Assembly (NCBI RefSeq): GCF_037325665.1
Contig: NC_090251.1
Location: forward strand, 34,198,523 to 34,262,522
From: Littorina saxatilis
Taxonomy: Eukaryota; Mollusca; Gastropoda; Littorinimorpha; Littorinidae
DNA length: 64,000 nt
Reading direction: 5' to 3'
Both the position numbers and the translations under genes were made by a program. The notes below the pieces were generated by a model. It saw only the letters and a program-made list of their open reading frames with translations, was not told the origin of the DNA and did no database searches. Shown one piece after another: positions 37,573 to 48,709 of this stretch. Position 1 is the stretch's first letter. Each line of letters opens with the position of its first letter.

Positions 37573-40500
37573 TCATGATACAAAGAACTTACAGTTCAAA
37601 TTTCACATTCAGAAACAAATAGCTGTAGTCTGACAACTCCTTCCGCAATTTGCGAAGTTCTTTTTTGTATGTGATCTGAACTTTCTGCTTTGATTTTCAG
37701 GATCATCGGGAGGCAATGGATCCTATGAAGATATCGTCAGACAGCATGTGGTGTGTAATTTACTGCGACGTCTTTATTGTTTAATGTTTGAACTGTTCGT
37801 CAGGACAGCATATCAGATGCTATTGGTGATGATGACGATGATGTGTGTGTGTGTTAGTACATGCATGCATGTATGTATGTGTGTTTATGTGTGTGTGATG
37901 TTTTTGTGATGTGTATATGTATGTATTTGTACATGCACACATGTGTGTGCTGTGTTACTGTCTGCTGCCAAGTTGTGTTTCTGTAATATATTTAAACATT
38001 TATTTGAGCGTGCTGTGTTTTGTGTTCACATTAGTAATTTTGACTTAGTCATAGATGTAAGTACTGCAGAAGACCTAGAATGTTCATTTCAGTACTATTT
38101 ACTGAAAACGATTAGAAAAAATCAAGCAGGGTATGTTATTGAACGTGTATAAAAACCATTATATGTATTTACAAAGTTTCACACTGGTCTTTCCACAGGA
38201 AAACTTTTTGGCCCAAGCAGCAAAATTTGCACAACTTTCTGAACTTCCCAAAAGAGTGGCAGAGTGGGAAGATAAGATAACTCCAAGATTGCTGGAAGAG
38301 GTAAGTTTAATTTTGACACTTTGATTAATAAACACAGTACATTTTGACCATTTCAGGAACGCATTTAATTTCCACTTTGTAATCTCCACTGTTGCTGAAT
38401 GAAAGAGAATTTTGAGTATATGTCAACTGTGACTATTTATAACATTCTATTACCTTGTTGAATACAATTAATCTTTTCAAAATTGATTCTATGATGTCCG
38501 TGCCCTAAATAAATTCCAAGGAAAATATAAAAATGTCAAAGTAGAATGTGGGTGCTTTGGCCAGATTTCTAATTTTTTTTCTCCCTCAGCAGTTATTGAG
38601 CCCAACCATAGACCATTTATCCTGGAACGCAAACTAGCTCTCTCTCCGCTCTTTCTCTCTATTACGAGGTAGCGCCTCTCGCATTTAGGAACCTACGCTT
38701 ACATGGCCTTTCAGAAATCAGGGGGACGTCATATCCGGTGTCGATTGTAAACATGGACGAAGTTGCCGAGGTAAGTTCTGAAAATGCTAAAATAAACTCA
38801 GCAAAAGTGCATATGGAACATGTTTTTCGATGAGTTTTGTTAAGTTTAGTTTGGAGTTTTGGAAAATCCAGTTCATTGTCACCTCCCATTGTCACAAATA
38901 ACTGGAGCGTGCTTTCTTTTCACTGTCTTCGAATCGCTGGCCTTTCAAACCGGACGTGACGCGCCCCTGAAAGTCGAGAGTCGTAACCTCGAAGGGTCAC
39001 GTGACGAGTTGGCGGTCCAGGCTATTTGGTCTATGGCCTAACAAACTATCTACTGCTCACCCTGCAATGTTTTTTCTCCAACAGGAGCAGAGAGAACCAT
39101 TTGATATTCACGCGTACGGCACCCGGGTCATTGACGGAATGCAAAGGAACGAGCGGATACCCTTCCGACGAATTGTCTGTGGCAAACCTATATTCCAGAT
39201 CTGCCGAATCTTCCTCGCTACGTTACAGCTCGTGAGTTGTAACATAAGTGAAATGTTTTTTTCTCCAGTTTTAAATTTTCTTTCTTTTCTTCTCTCTCTC
39301 CAGTCCTTACTTCACCTTTGGCCTCATCCTTATGCAAGAAAGCCACACCACAACAATATAATTTTATATATTCAATATTTTATTTCCCGAGAATAGGTCA
39401 TTTTTGCTTGTTCCTGGTTTTACTCTGATCTGTTTGTATTAATGTTCATTTTGTGAATATATTTCTGTATTCAACTAATCACACTGGCATCTTGTAAGAA
39501 AGCGAGTGTGCAAGTCATCGAATCATCAATATAATTTGAAAGATGACAGTTGTTACAGTATTTTAAAGCTTCTAAGGCGCTAGGAGATTAGTTTCGCATA
39601 GCTCTCACTTCTGTATTGAACAATTCACACTGGCATCTTGTAAGAAAACCAGTTAGCAAAATCAATATAATTTGAAAGAAGAAAGTTGTTTTTGCATGTA
39701 AATCAACCGCTTCTCATTCTCCCAGGTACCAGGAGATTGGTTTGGCATAACTCTCACATCCAGTTGTTGCCTACATTTAGAAAGCTTACTTCCCTTTGTT
39801 TCTTAGACCTTAAAGGTGCCACCCTTCTCATGTAGGCAATCAAGTTCAACAACACAGATATGTCCAGGCTTTCCTTTTGCTTCGACACTTACTTACTACG
39901 AATGCAGAGAGGAAATTTGGAGTTAATTTCATAACTAACACCTATGTAATTGTAAATGTGCTACAAGAATTCAGCAAGACATTCCCACTATGCCGAGGAA
40001 GCAGCTAGGAACAAGATTTTTTGTGTCCAACTCCAACTGAAAGGATGCTCATGTGAAAGCTGGGACTGATCTGTGGATCGACGGGTGCTATAGCCTAGTG
40101 GTTAAGACGTCCGCCTTCTGTGTGCACAGTAGATCCGGGGCTAGAATCACAGCCGCATTTCGTGGATTAAGGTTGTAGATTTTCCCAATCTCCCAGCTCA
40201 ACTCATGTGCAGACCTGCTAGTGCCTTATCACATGCAAGCACAAGACCAAGAACGCACAGAAAAGATCCTGTAATCCATTTCAGATTTCTTATAGAAAAA
40301 CGAAAATACCCAGCACGAATCCTCCAAAAACGGAGTACGGCAGCTCAAATTGCGGGGGGGAAAAACCCAGTCATGCACTTAAAAGCCCCTAGAATGCAGA
40401 AAAAGAAGATCTAAGGTGGTGAATATTATGCCTCACTCAAGAAGGCATGTACCTTTAATCTGCTTGTTTTTCTGATTCCAGGCCAACACCTACAACGTGG

Positions 40501-40622
40501 AGGTATCCTGTACAGGCAAGCTGGATGAAGCCATGGACACGATGGAGCTGCGACTCTTGTCCGTCAAACGACACTACGAAGAGCTGGCCCAATACCAGGT
40601 CCCATCTGCCGCTGCTCACTGA
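23911..40622 (+). CDS. NCAPH2: Condensin-2 complex subunit H2 (kleisin-beta), complete, 18 coding exons
   Basis: Kleisin subunit of condensin II, bridging the SMC2/SMC4 heads and binding the CAP-D3 and CAP-G2 HEAT subunits; acts in the nucleus in chromosome compaction. Coding exons: 23911-24036, 24819-24920, 26417-26472, 26814-26892, 27270-27338, 31310-31389, 31743-31894, 32237-32326, 32929-33002, 33962-34030, 34610-34796, 35180-35307, 36496-36577, 37188-37295, 37701-37750, 38199-38300, 39085-39231 and 40482-40622. They total 1842 bases, 613 residues plus stop (human 605), with consistent phases. N-terminal SMC-binding domain: [40 protein letters not shown]. Middle: acidic, [36 protein letters not shown]-terminal winged-helix end: [49 protein letters not shown]. 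The ATG at 23911 opens the conserved N-terminus. Exon 7's 3' border (31894) is the least certain. Introns hold many repeats. Confidence 0.96.
25313..26145 (+). mobile_element. ~840-bp CATTTAGTCAAG element, copy 1
   Basis: Starts ACAAGTCGCGTAAGGCG followed by ACATTTAGTCAAG, and ends with CTTGACTAAATGT, so the ends are inverted. An AC microsatellite lies near the right end (26055-26077). There are four copies in the window and none has a coding frame, so this is a non-autonomous element. It lies in NCAPH2 intron 2. Confidence 0.75.
27661..27805. mobile_element. 145-bp hairpin inverted-repeat element
   Basis: TTATTGAGACATCCCAGTGC at the left and its near inverse at the right, with GGGATTTATAGAGCAAATC also facing its inverse. 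The element could fold almost completely into a hairpin. It is in NCAPH2 intron 5. Confidence 0.6.
28922..29690. repeat. Repeat rich in AAGGTCA half-sites
   Basis: Ends carry GACTCACATGC in opposite orientation. A GTCC/CGGACGTCC microsatellite lies at about 28967-29012. AAGGTCAAGGTC or its inverse occurs near 29121, 29132, 29295, 29348, 29451, 29593 and 29602-29626. It looks like a mobile repeat of unknown class, in NCAPH2 intron 5. Confidence 0.5.
29748..29955 (+). repeat. TATATCGCGCG interspersed repeat, partial and T-rich
   Basis: Shares GGCTTATATCGCGCGTATTCC, CGCAGGGA-TTATTTATGCCG and GTGTGAGATGGAATTT with the fuller copy at 33113-33523. It is interrupted by T-rich expansions. NCAPH2 intron 5. 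Confidence 0.55.
30183..31023 (+). mobile_element. ~840-bp CATTTAGTCAAG element, copy 2
   Basis: Same ends and internal sequence as the copy at 25313-26145, in the same orientation. Also in NCAPH2 (intron 5), next to the inverse copy of the GGGG-rich repeat at about 31025-31245. Confidence 0.75.
31490..31600 (-). mobile_element. tRNA-derived SINE head
   Basis: On the minus strand: GGACTGGGTGGCCGAGTGG with box A TGGCCGAGTGG (31592-31582) and box B GAGTTCGACCC (31549-31539). It resembles a class II tRNA but lacks a proper acceptor stem and sits between a GT microsatellite and another repeat piece, so it is a SINE head and not a tRNA gene. In NCAPH2 intron 6. Confidence 0.65.
33113..33523 (+). 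repeat. TATATCGCGCG interspersed repeat, fuller copy
   Basis: About 410 bp, from ATATGAAGTCTTATATCGCG to the TTCGCCCAATTAGGGACAGG region. Part of its right end recurs at about 31604-31700 and its left end at 29748. No coding frame. In NCAPH2 intron 9. Confidence 0.6.
34414..34572. mobile_element. CAGTGGAACCCCCC inverted-repeat element
   Basis: Inverted ends ACAGTGGAACCCCCCTTTT and AAAAGGGGGTTTCACTGT surround about 120 bp with GTCTTAAA-like words. Related but more decayed pieces occur near 25085-25250, 27470, 28828-28895 and 29995-30080. NCAPH2 intron 10. Confidence 0.6.
35624..36332. mobile_element. TTAA-flanked inverted-repeat element (piggyBac-like, non-autonomous)
   Basis: A 709-bp element between TTAA at 35620-35623 and 36333-36336. 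Ends AGGCACAGTAAGCCTCCCG and CGGGAGGCTTACTCTGCCT are inverted, followed inward by TAAACCATCACAGA and its inverse. TTAA duplication is the piggyBac signature. No transposase remains. NCAPH2 intron 12. Confidence 0.72.
36733..37023. mobile_element. 291-bp element with ~45-bp inverted ends
   Basis: AAGTGCTCTTCACATGGTAG... at the left faces ...CATGTGAACAGCACTT at the right; GCAACCAACTTTTGCCCAAC and its inverse lie inside. A further copy of the CCATGTGAACAG motif occurs in the centre. Class unknown. NCAPH2 intron 13. Confidence 0.6.
37514..37570. repeat. TG/GA compound microsatellite
   Basis: (TG)n followed by (GA)n in NCAPH2 intron 14. Similar simple tracts lie at 31440-31481 (GT), 28786-28846 (ATT then C) and 829-840 (C). 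Confidence 0.85.
38606..39036. mobile_element. 431-bp element with CCATAGACCA inverted ends
   Basis: CCATAGACCA (38606-38615) faces TGGTCTATGG (39027-39036). The interior has ATGGACGAAGTTGCCGAG followed directly by a good donor, GTAAGTTCTG. Non-coding in NCAPH2, where it lies in intron 16. Class unknown. Confidence 0.45.
40082..40413 (+). mobile_element. tRNA-derived SINE, copy 1
   Basis: Box A-like TAGCCTAGTGG at 40091-40101 in GGTGCTATAGCCTAGTGGTT, a decayed box B, and a body with GCAGACCTGCTAGTGCC and CGAAAATACCCAGCA shared with the copies at 42258 and 55914. Last intron of NCAPH2. Confidence 0.65.
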
Positions 40623-40930
40623 CAATGTTTAAGTCGTTAATACAAAACAACACACATTTCTATTTTACCGTGTAGTACAAACACTGGTTATTGTCCAATT
40701 GTCCTGGTTTGGGTAGGCGTTCGCAGAGGCATGCACGTCTTAAAAATGACATAACATTGAAAGTTTAACACACACACACGCAAAAACCCACAAAGAAACA
40801 AACATCAACCAACATTATTTTTATCCGCACAGACCTGAGATTTTTAAACCAATGGATTTCTGGCATTTTCATTTGCAATCCCTCTTGAGATCTTCATAAT
40901 GCTCAAGATAGCATATTTTTAATCTTTTTT

Positions 40931-41754
40931 ACATTTAGCCAAGTTTTGACTAAATGTTTTAACATAGAGGGGGAATCGAGACGAGGGTCGTGGTGTATGT
41001 GTGTGTAGAGCGGTTCAGACCAAACTACTGGACCGATCTTTATGAAATTTTACATGAGAGTTCCTGGGAATGATATCCCCGGACGTTTTGTCTTTTTTTC
41101 GATAAATACCTTTGATGACGTCATATCCGGCTTTTTGTAAAAGTTGAGGCGGCACTGTCACACCCTCATTTTTCAATCAAATTGATTGAAATTTTTGTAA
41201 AGCAATCTTCGACGAAAGCCGGACTTCGGTATTGCATTTCAGCTTGGTGGCTTAAAAATTAATCAATGACTTTGGTCATTAAAAATCTGAAAATAGTAAA
41301 AAAAAATAAAAAATTATAAAACGATCCAAATTTACGTTCATCTTATTCTTCATCATTTTCTGATTCCAAAAACATATAAATATGTTATATTTGGATTAAA
41401 AACAAGCTCTGAAAATTAAAAATATAAAAATTGTGATCAAAATTAAATTTTCGAAATCAATTTAAAAACACTTTCATCTTATTCCTTGTCGGTTCCTGAT
41501 TCCAAAAACATATAGATATGATATGTTTGGATTAAAAACACGCTCAGAAAGTTAAAACAAAGAGAGGTACAGAAAAGCGTGCTATCCTTCTCAGCGCAAC
41601 TACTACCCCGCTCTTCTTGTCAATTTCGCTGCCTTTGCCACAAGCGGTGGACTGACGAGTATACAGTCTTGCTGAAAAATTGCATTGCGTTCAGTTTCAT
41701 TCTGTGAGTTCAACAGCTTGACTAAATGTTGTATTTTCGCCTTACGCGACTTGT
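40931..41754 (-). mobile_element. ~840-bp CATTTAGTCAAG element, copy 3
   Basis: Inverse orientation relative to the other three copies: starts ACATTTAGCCAAGTTTTGAC and ends CGCCTTACGCGACTTGT. Lies just downstream of NCAPH2. Confidence 0.75.
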
Positions 41755-42257
41755 TTATTTCTGGAAAGGGGCATGCTTCCAGTGTTCTTTTTTTTTATTT
41801 ATTTTTTTACAGTTTTATGATCTTGTGCCTGCTGCATGCTGTTTTAACCCAAAGTTTTACATTTTAGGTGTAAATAGTAGTAGATGAAATATATAAACAT
41901 ATGTATGTGTGCAATATAAAAACATATGTATGTGAAATGCTTGTGTTGAAAGTTGTGTTGTTTGTGGTAGAGCTGTCGAGTGAATACATTTTGTACGAGT
42001 TGTGACATATCTGATGTGACAGTAACATTTTGGCTTGCAATACAAATCGGCGTGACAGGAGAAAAATTTGACCCGAGATCAACAAACAACATTCAAAAAG
42101 AATTCCCTCTGTTTCATGAGTTATTATGCATAAAATAGCAGTCTATGTTTCTACTACTCCTTGAATAATTCTGTCTTTCCAAACATCTGTGAACTTTCCA
42201 TCTCATCTTTTCAATCGCTCACCCTTATCTTCCCTACCTGACATCAGAATGGTTCAA

Positions 42258-42623
42258 AAGACGGGCACTTAGCCAAGTGATTAGGACATCCGTCTTTTGT
42301 GAAAGGTTTGGGGTTCGAATCTTGGCCTTGCCTAGTGTATAGATGTTTCTGATCGTCCAGGTCAACTTATATGCAGACCTGCTATTCATTTATCGCCATT
42401 CATGTGTACACACCGGGACAAGACCAATAATGCATGGGAAAGATATAGTAATCCATGTTCGAGTGGTTATAGAAACACGAAAATACCTTGCATACATCCC
42501 CCGGAATCAGAATATGACTGCCTAAATGGCTGGGAAAAAACGGGCATATATATGTCAAAGCCCCTTCGTACCTACAAGTGTATGTGGGAGTCGCATCCCC
42601 ACAAACGCAGAAGGATAGTTTAA
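42258..42623 (+). mobile_element. tRNA-derived SINE, copy 2
   Basis: Box A-like TTAGCCAAGTGATT and box B GGTTCGAATC (about 42312-42321), then the family body with ATGCAGACCTGCTATTC, ACACGAAAATACC and TGTGGGAGTCGCATCCCCAC. Intergenic. Confidence 0.68.
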
Positions 42624-43623
42624 AAATACATACATGTACTACAGTAGCTACAGAAGTAAAAACTTTTCATCACAGCTATTGCTCGGAAGAACCTACCACC
42701 TCCCCCGACGAGTAATACAGATATAACTGAAAGATTAAGTCATGTTGATGTCTGCTCCAAAATCTGTCAATATATTTGTCTATTCATGGGTCATTTAGCA
42801 TCAACAGCTGCTGCCAATTGATATGGTCATGTGAGAATTACTGCACAGCTAAGCGTACCTACTACCCTGAACAAAGACAGGAAGATATACAATTTCTGTG
42901 ACATATCCATGCACAGCTCATGTGTTTCAACGCATAGATAAGTACTGTCAGCTGCTGCTAATTATATATGATCACATGAGAATTACTGAGCTTTCCTACA
43001 TTCTTGAACAAAGACAAAAAAACACCGTACTTCTCAGACACAGACACGGTCACATCTCGGTGTACAGCTGATGTGTTCTAAAACAATGACTTTGAACTCA
43101 ATGCAAATCCGACCCAACTTGTTTTTCTGCACCTGTAAAGAGATTACCTTAGTCAAAGGTTACAGGTCAGAGAAAAAAGTGAACTGTGTTTTGAAAGTTT
43201 TACTGATTAACAAAGGAAGCTTTAGCGAAGACTTACTAAAGAGTACATCTCTGAAAATGTCCCATCACAATTCCCTTCAGTGCGTCAAAGGGCGCATTGA
43301 GATTACCTACCACTGCGCCACCAAATGTACACTTTACATCGGAATACACACACACTCAAACAAACACACATACATACAACACGATATAGCGGCTAATTTT
43401 CAGATGGCACCATATTGCATCTTTGTTCAAAAACGCGTACATGCATCTTAGACGCTTTTTGCCTTCGACTATGTCCCATCGGAATTTAGTTGAGGGAGAC
43501 AAATGTCCCATTGCCTTTTTCTCCCAGGCTAAGCCCTGTATCTCACCCATAATCTGTGTGCACAATGTACTATATATGTCTTATCTCTGTGAGACAGAAT
43601 GAAAGCAAAATTTCTTTTTTCAC

Positions 43624-43998
43624 TTTCTTTATTTGGTGTTTAACGTCGTTTTCAACCACGAAGGTTATATCGCGACGGGGAAAGGGGGGAGATGGGATAG
43701 AGCCACGGGATAGAGCCACTTGTTAATTGTTTCTTGTTCACAAAAGCACTAATCAAAAAATTGCTCCAGGGGCTTGCAACGTAGTACAATATATGACCTT
43801 ACTGGGAGAATGCAAGTTTCCAGTACAAAGGACTTAACATTTCTTACATACTGCTTGACTAAAAATCTTTACAAACATTGACTATATTCTATACAAGAAA
43901 CACTTAACAAGGGTAAAAGGAGAAACAGAATCCGTTAGTCGCCTCTTACGACATGCTGGGGAGCATCGGGTAAATTCTTCCCCCTAACCCGCGGGGGG
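43624..43998 (-). mobile_element. SINE-like retroposon of the CGTTAAACACC family, copy 1
   Basis: On the minus strand it starts with the hairpin CCCCCCGCGGGTTAGGGGG and ends in ACGTTAAACACCAAATAAAG. An 11-bp target duplication, TCTTTTTTCAC, flanks it (43613-43623 and 43999-44009). A small internal duplication of GGGATAGAGCCAC distinguishes it from the copy at 47614. Confidence 0.78.
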
Positions 43999-44009
43999 TC
44001 TTTTTTCAC

Positions 44010-45400
44010 CAAGAACATAACAATGGTCATTCATCAAGAAAATGTTTGTAAAGTAGACTGCCTGACAGAAATTACATTGTTTTCTCTTGTTGCCTACTTT
44101 AGTAAATTTGAATAGACTAATGTTTATACTGTAAAAACAAGTTCAACTTTTTAAGTCATCCATACCATAAAATAAACTGTAATTTGCTAAAAAAAATTTC
44201 TGACAAATCAGAAGTTACAGTAATCAGAAAAACAAAATCCTCATTCTTTCACACACACAATTACACTTTATTTTTTTCACAAAAATATTTTATTTCATTT
44301 CAATTTTTATCAATGTTACATACGTTTGAGCAAGCAGGAATGTGATGCACACAGTGCATTATAATGATTATCCCACTACCTATGAAGTATGAGTCAATAT
44401 ACTCCAAACCACTGGCACATGAAAACGACATCTTTACCCATATTATCACGACCGCAGGCACACAAAATCCTTCGTATTTTTGAAATAACTGAATGTCTGA
44501 ACCATTCACAATCAACGAAAGTAAAGTCACGGAAGAATAAAATAATTATGTACAGCATTGACCTACTGTATGTTGTCCATTTGTGTGTCTAGTCTCAAAT
44601 CAACAATATTTATGCAAATTAAGCATTATGCAAAGGCCATCAGTCCCTGGATGACTCCTGTTGAAAGACATCAGTAAGGTTCCTTAAACATCACAACTCA
44701 GCCATTCCCTTTAAACAAAGGGAAGTTCTCAATCATTCAAAATAAGACATGTCTGGGGTGTTGCAGGTAGCTCTGTTTCCTCCTTGGGGATGAAGCTACC
44801 AGGGGAAGGGATTGTGGTGGAGGTGCGGGTAGAGGGGTAGCCCTCCCGGTGCCTATCCCAAGACCGACCGTGCGTGGTCTATGACCACATCCTCTACGAG
44901 GTGACCCTATCAACTAGGCAGCGCAAGCCCCTAGGCGAAACACGGCGGATCTAGAGGAGAGAACCTCGATAAAAAATTTGAGCTGCCATGAAGACGGAGC
45001 ATGTTGGCTGAGGACAGCGGGCAGACCTTCTGTGCCGACACCCATCTACAGGAGAAAATCAGGCATGCACGCATCAAACCCAACATGGCCATACAAACGG
45101 AGACATGTCTCAGGCACATTAATTCTCATCTCCAAATTAAACAAAGACTTGGGAAACTGTGCTGCATTTTGTTTACATTCTTAATATTTTTGCAATAGAA
45201 CCGGTAAGCATTCATGAGTTCAGTTAAAACCAATAACTGCTGCCAGTAACCGTTTGTCTGCCTGAGTGGTTTTGATTTTGACTGAAGAGATGCCAACAGA
45301 TTCAGCCAAGCAACCATTACACTAACCAAAATACATGTAGAAGACAGCATCAATCAGTACCAAGCTTGTTATCTAAATAAAACAGGGCATTTTACTGACT
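44010..45400. other. Intergenic stretch, no gene seen
   Basis: AT-rich sequence without coding character. Around 44760-45000 there is a more GC-rich piece (GGGATTGTGGTGGAGGTGCG) that looks like a decayed repeat. No family recognised. Confidence 0.4.
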
Positions 45401-45416
45401 GAAGCTAAAACAATAA

Positions 45417-45891
45417 TTTTGTTTGTTTGTTTATTTGTTGCTTAACGTCCAGCCGACTACGTAGAGCCATATCAGGACGAGGAAGGGGGGGATGAAGGGG
45501 GCCACTTGTCAAGCGATTCCTGTTTACAAATGCACTAACCCATTACTTGTGTCCCAGCAGGCTTTAGTAAAACTAAATTAATACCTACTGGAAGATTACC
45601 AGTTTCCAGTATGTTAAAATAGGCTTAACCTATCTACTGCTGGGCTTACATCAGAACACTAACAGATTAAACTATACATGAATCGCGAGACAAGCGGCAA
45701 GAGAAGAGATTTTTTGGAAAAAATACAGGTGAATGAGCAAGAAGGCAGAAAAAAGAAAAGAATTCATGAAGAAAAAGAGAGCATGACAGGAAAGAGGAAC
45801 CAAAAATCTACCTAACAGCAAACTAGAAAGCTCCTGCGGTTCCAAAAACAGGAGGGGCCTTTAATTTCATAACCGCAGTGCCCCACTGCGG
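45417..45891 (-). mobile_element. SINE-like retroposon, copy 2
   Basis: Nearly identical to 2424-2905 over 475 bp (about four differences by eye). Perfect 16-bp target duplication GAAGCTAAAACAATAA at 45401-45416 and 45892-45907. Minus-strand orientation, beginning at the CCGCAGTGGGGCACTGCGG hairpin and ending in a CAAA-rich tail. Confidence 0.85.
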
Positions 45892-46359
45892 GAAGCTAAA
45901 ACAATAAATACACATGCATTCAATTGAATACCATAAAGATCGAGGGCATAGGTACATTAAAATAATAGCAGCTAAATCAGTTGTTTTTTTTATATAGAAA
46001 CCTTTTCATTGCTACTTTTACCTGAGTTAGGATCATCAACAAAACACATCCACATCAAAATCTTTAAAAAAAATGACCAAAAAAAGTGTTACTGAACACT
46101 GAAATTGAGAATCTGTTACATATATAACGCTGGCAGCAGCGCCAGCCAGTAAGTTAAGGCACATGGTACGTTCTTATCATAGATTATTAACACTCATTCT
46201 TGTGAAAACAGCTCAGTTCACCATCTCTTACATAGGATAAGAACATCCCTCCAGTTGGTCACATACCAAAAAGCAATAACCTAGGTGCTCCCTCAGGCAT
46301 GGGAATTGAAAACTGTAAAAAAGGCTGAAAATTTATAACTGAAGATGCGAAGCGTCAAG

Positions 46360-47110
46360 TCGACGGCGCAAAGCGCCTAGCCTTATTAGGGGGGTCCGGG
46401 GGCATGCCCCCCCGGAAAAAAATGTTTCCAAAGAACCCAGATGGTGCAATCTGGTGTCATCTGAGCTCCAAGTTTGCCATTAAATTCTGTTTTTAGAATC
46501 AGTGTTTTTAGTACCAATTTTTGCTTTTTTGAAGAAAAACAAGAAGAGCAAATGCTCGATCGAGTCACTTTCGCAGTTCTGAATATTATATGAGGCAATT
46601 TTTCCTTCAAGACATACCTGTGACCTTGAAAAAGGTCAAAGGTCACCAAAGCAGACGTCAAAGTGTAGAGGTCACTGGGAGTCACGTTCACATAAAATTT
46701 GAGCCCGGTCACTTTTATAGTTTCCGAGAAAAGCCCAACGTTAAGTTGTGTGTTGCCGAACAGAAAAGGCTAGTTATCTCCCTTGTTTTTCTGATAACGT
46801 TCGTAAAAGGCTACAGATGTAAATACTTTGATGTAAAGAATAATCCTACATAGTTTCAATCACATCCGATGAACTTTGTCAAAGATATAAAATGTCTAAT
46901 TTTTCCTTTGACGCTGACCTGTGACCTTGAAAAAGGTCAAAGGTCAACGAAACCATCGTTAAAGTGTAGAGGTCATTGGAGGTCACGACTAAACAAAATA
47001 TGAGCCCGATCGCTTTGATAGTTTCCGAGAAAAGTCCAACGTTAAGGTGGTGTCTACGGACGGCCGGCCGGACAGACTAACACTGACCGATTACATAGAG
47101 TCACTTTTTC
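46360..47110. repeat. Repeat with two perfect DR1 (AGGTCAAAGGTCA) sites
   Basis: Two homologous blocks of about 300 bp (46600-46740 and 46905-47045) share GTGACCTTGAAAAAGGTCAA, AAGTGTAGAGGTCA and TTTCCGAGAAAAG. Each has AGGTCA-A-AGGTCA, at 46633-46645 and 46934-46946. Ends with AGTCACTTTTTCTCAAGTGACT. Class unknown. Confidence 0.55.
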
Positions 47111-47613
47111 TCAAGTGACTCAAAAATATATACATGTATTATATGGTTTAAATTTGTTAAAAAATTGATCTGTTGAGACAAACAGGAAAATGTAACTTGT
47201 AACACAATCTGTGCAATCTGGTTTACTTTCAAACATAAAAGTTAAAGTAACTGAGGCGGGCGGTAGCAGTGCATGAACAAAGTACGGAAAGTTTTCGCGG
47301 GCTTTTGCGCAAAGGCAAAAGTAACCGGTGCTTTTTTTGTGTGCCTCCCCCCTTTATTTTTTCGGCGGACACTTTTGCTTTATCGGCGGAACAAAAAAAC
47401 CGGACAATTCCCATGCCTGTCTCTGTATATCGTGGAATGGTTTCATGAATTAATTAATCTTGTAACAGCCACAATGGGAGACATTAATTCATTAAAAACA
47501 TTCCAACTCGACACAGCAGGCGGTCAGTGTCGATTTTTTTAATGTGACCAAGACGAAGAATGATCTAATCCCATGTTAAGAGCCTGGCCAGATCTGAGAT
47601 GGTGAGCCAAATT

Positions 47614-47980
47614 CTTTCTTTCTTTATTTGGTGTTTAACGTCGTTTTCAACCACGAAGGTTATATCGCGACGGGGAAAGGGGGGAGATGGGATAGAGCCA
47701 CTTGTCAATTGTTTCTTGTTCACAAAAGCACTAATCAAAAATTTGCTCCAGGGGCTTGCAACGTAGTACAATGTATTACCTCACTGGGAGAATGCAAGTT
47801 TCCAGTACAAAGGACTTAACATTTCTTACATACTGCTTGACTAAAATCTTTACAAAAATTGACTATATTCTATACAAGAAACACTTAACAAGGGTAAAAA
47901 GAGAAACAGAATCCGTTAGTCGCCTCTAACGACATGCTGGGGAGCATCGGGTAAATTCTTCCCCCTAACCCGCGGGGGGT
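47614..47980 (-). mobile_element. SINE-like retroposon of the CGTTAAACACC family, copy 2
   Basis: Same family and orientation as 43624-43998, with few differences. A 12-bp target duplication, GTGAGCCAAATT, lies at 47602-47613 and 47981-47992. Confidence 0.82.
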
Positions 47981-48317
47981 GTGAGCCAAATTGTTTTCAC
48001 AGGAAAAATTGTGTCTTCAGGGATGCAGACTTTTGTTATGTACATGAATGGAGGTTACATTGCTGTCTACATCCAGCACCCTGTGCAAGTTCACAAACAC
48101 ACAGAGAATAGAACAGCGTGGCTTCGTTTCAATTTCTCTGTCTTGCATCCATTTCAATTTCTCTGTCTTGCATCAGCCGTGCACCAAAATCACCTGCTCA
48201 TGAATACACCTTGAATGTTACTGCATGCTTTGCCATAAAACTGTACACATTAATGGAGGAAATTCATGTGCAAGCAACCACTGAATCAACCAAAGGTACA
48301 TGACATCGGTTTTTTTT

Positions 48318-48348
<31 letters not shown>

Positions 48349-48544
48349 GGGGAGGGGAGTCTGACTGCATTCTAAGCCACACTATACTAGATAGTCGAGG
48401 TTCTAGTAAATAATTTATTTATCATTACATACACCGTAATTACATTTTCCTCCAATCCTTGAGAACTTTGCTTGATTCTTGATTTTGGAACATTAGCAGG
48501 CTATCTGTCGAACTTGAACTATTCAGTGTTCAACATGAATTTTT

Positions 48545-48705
48545 TGTTTTGTTTTTTTGCTTAACGCCCAGCCGACCACGAAAGGCCATATCAGGGCGGT
48601 GCTGCTTTGACATATAACGTGCGCCACACACAAGACAGAAGTCGCAGCACAGGCTTCATGTCTCACCCAGTCACATTATTCTGACACCGGACCAACCAGT
48701 TGTGT
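48545..48705 (-). mobile_element. SINE-like retroposon, third family, partial
   Basis: On the minus strand it ends in GTGGTCGGCTGGGCGTTAAGC followed by a CAAA-rich tail, resembling the end of the 2424/45417 family, but the body (GCACGTTATATGTCAAAGCA) is different. A T18-G25 homopolymer block lies nearby at 48310-48352. Confidence 0.5.
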
Positions 48706-48709
48706 ACCA

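Noticed and set aside
40082-42623. tRNA-like heads with box A/B
   Set aside because: Both continue into the same SINE body, so they are not tRNA genes.
48310-48352. T18-G25 homopolymer as a biological signal
   Set aside because: More likely a microsatellite or sequencing/assembly artefact; not interpretable alone.
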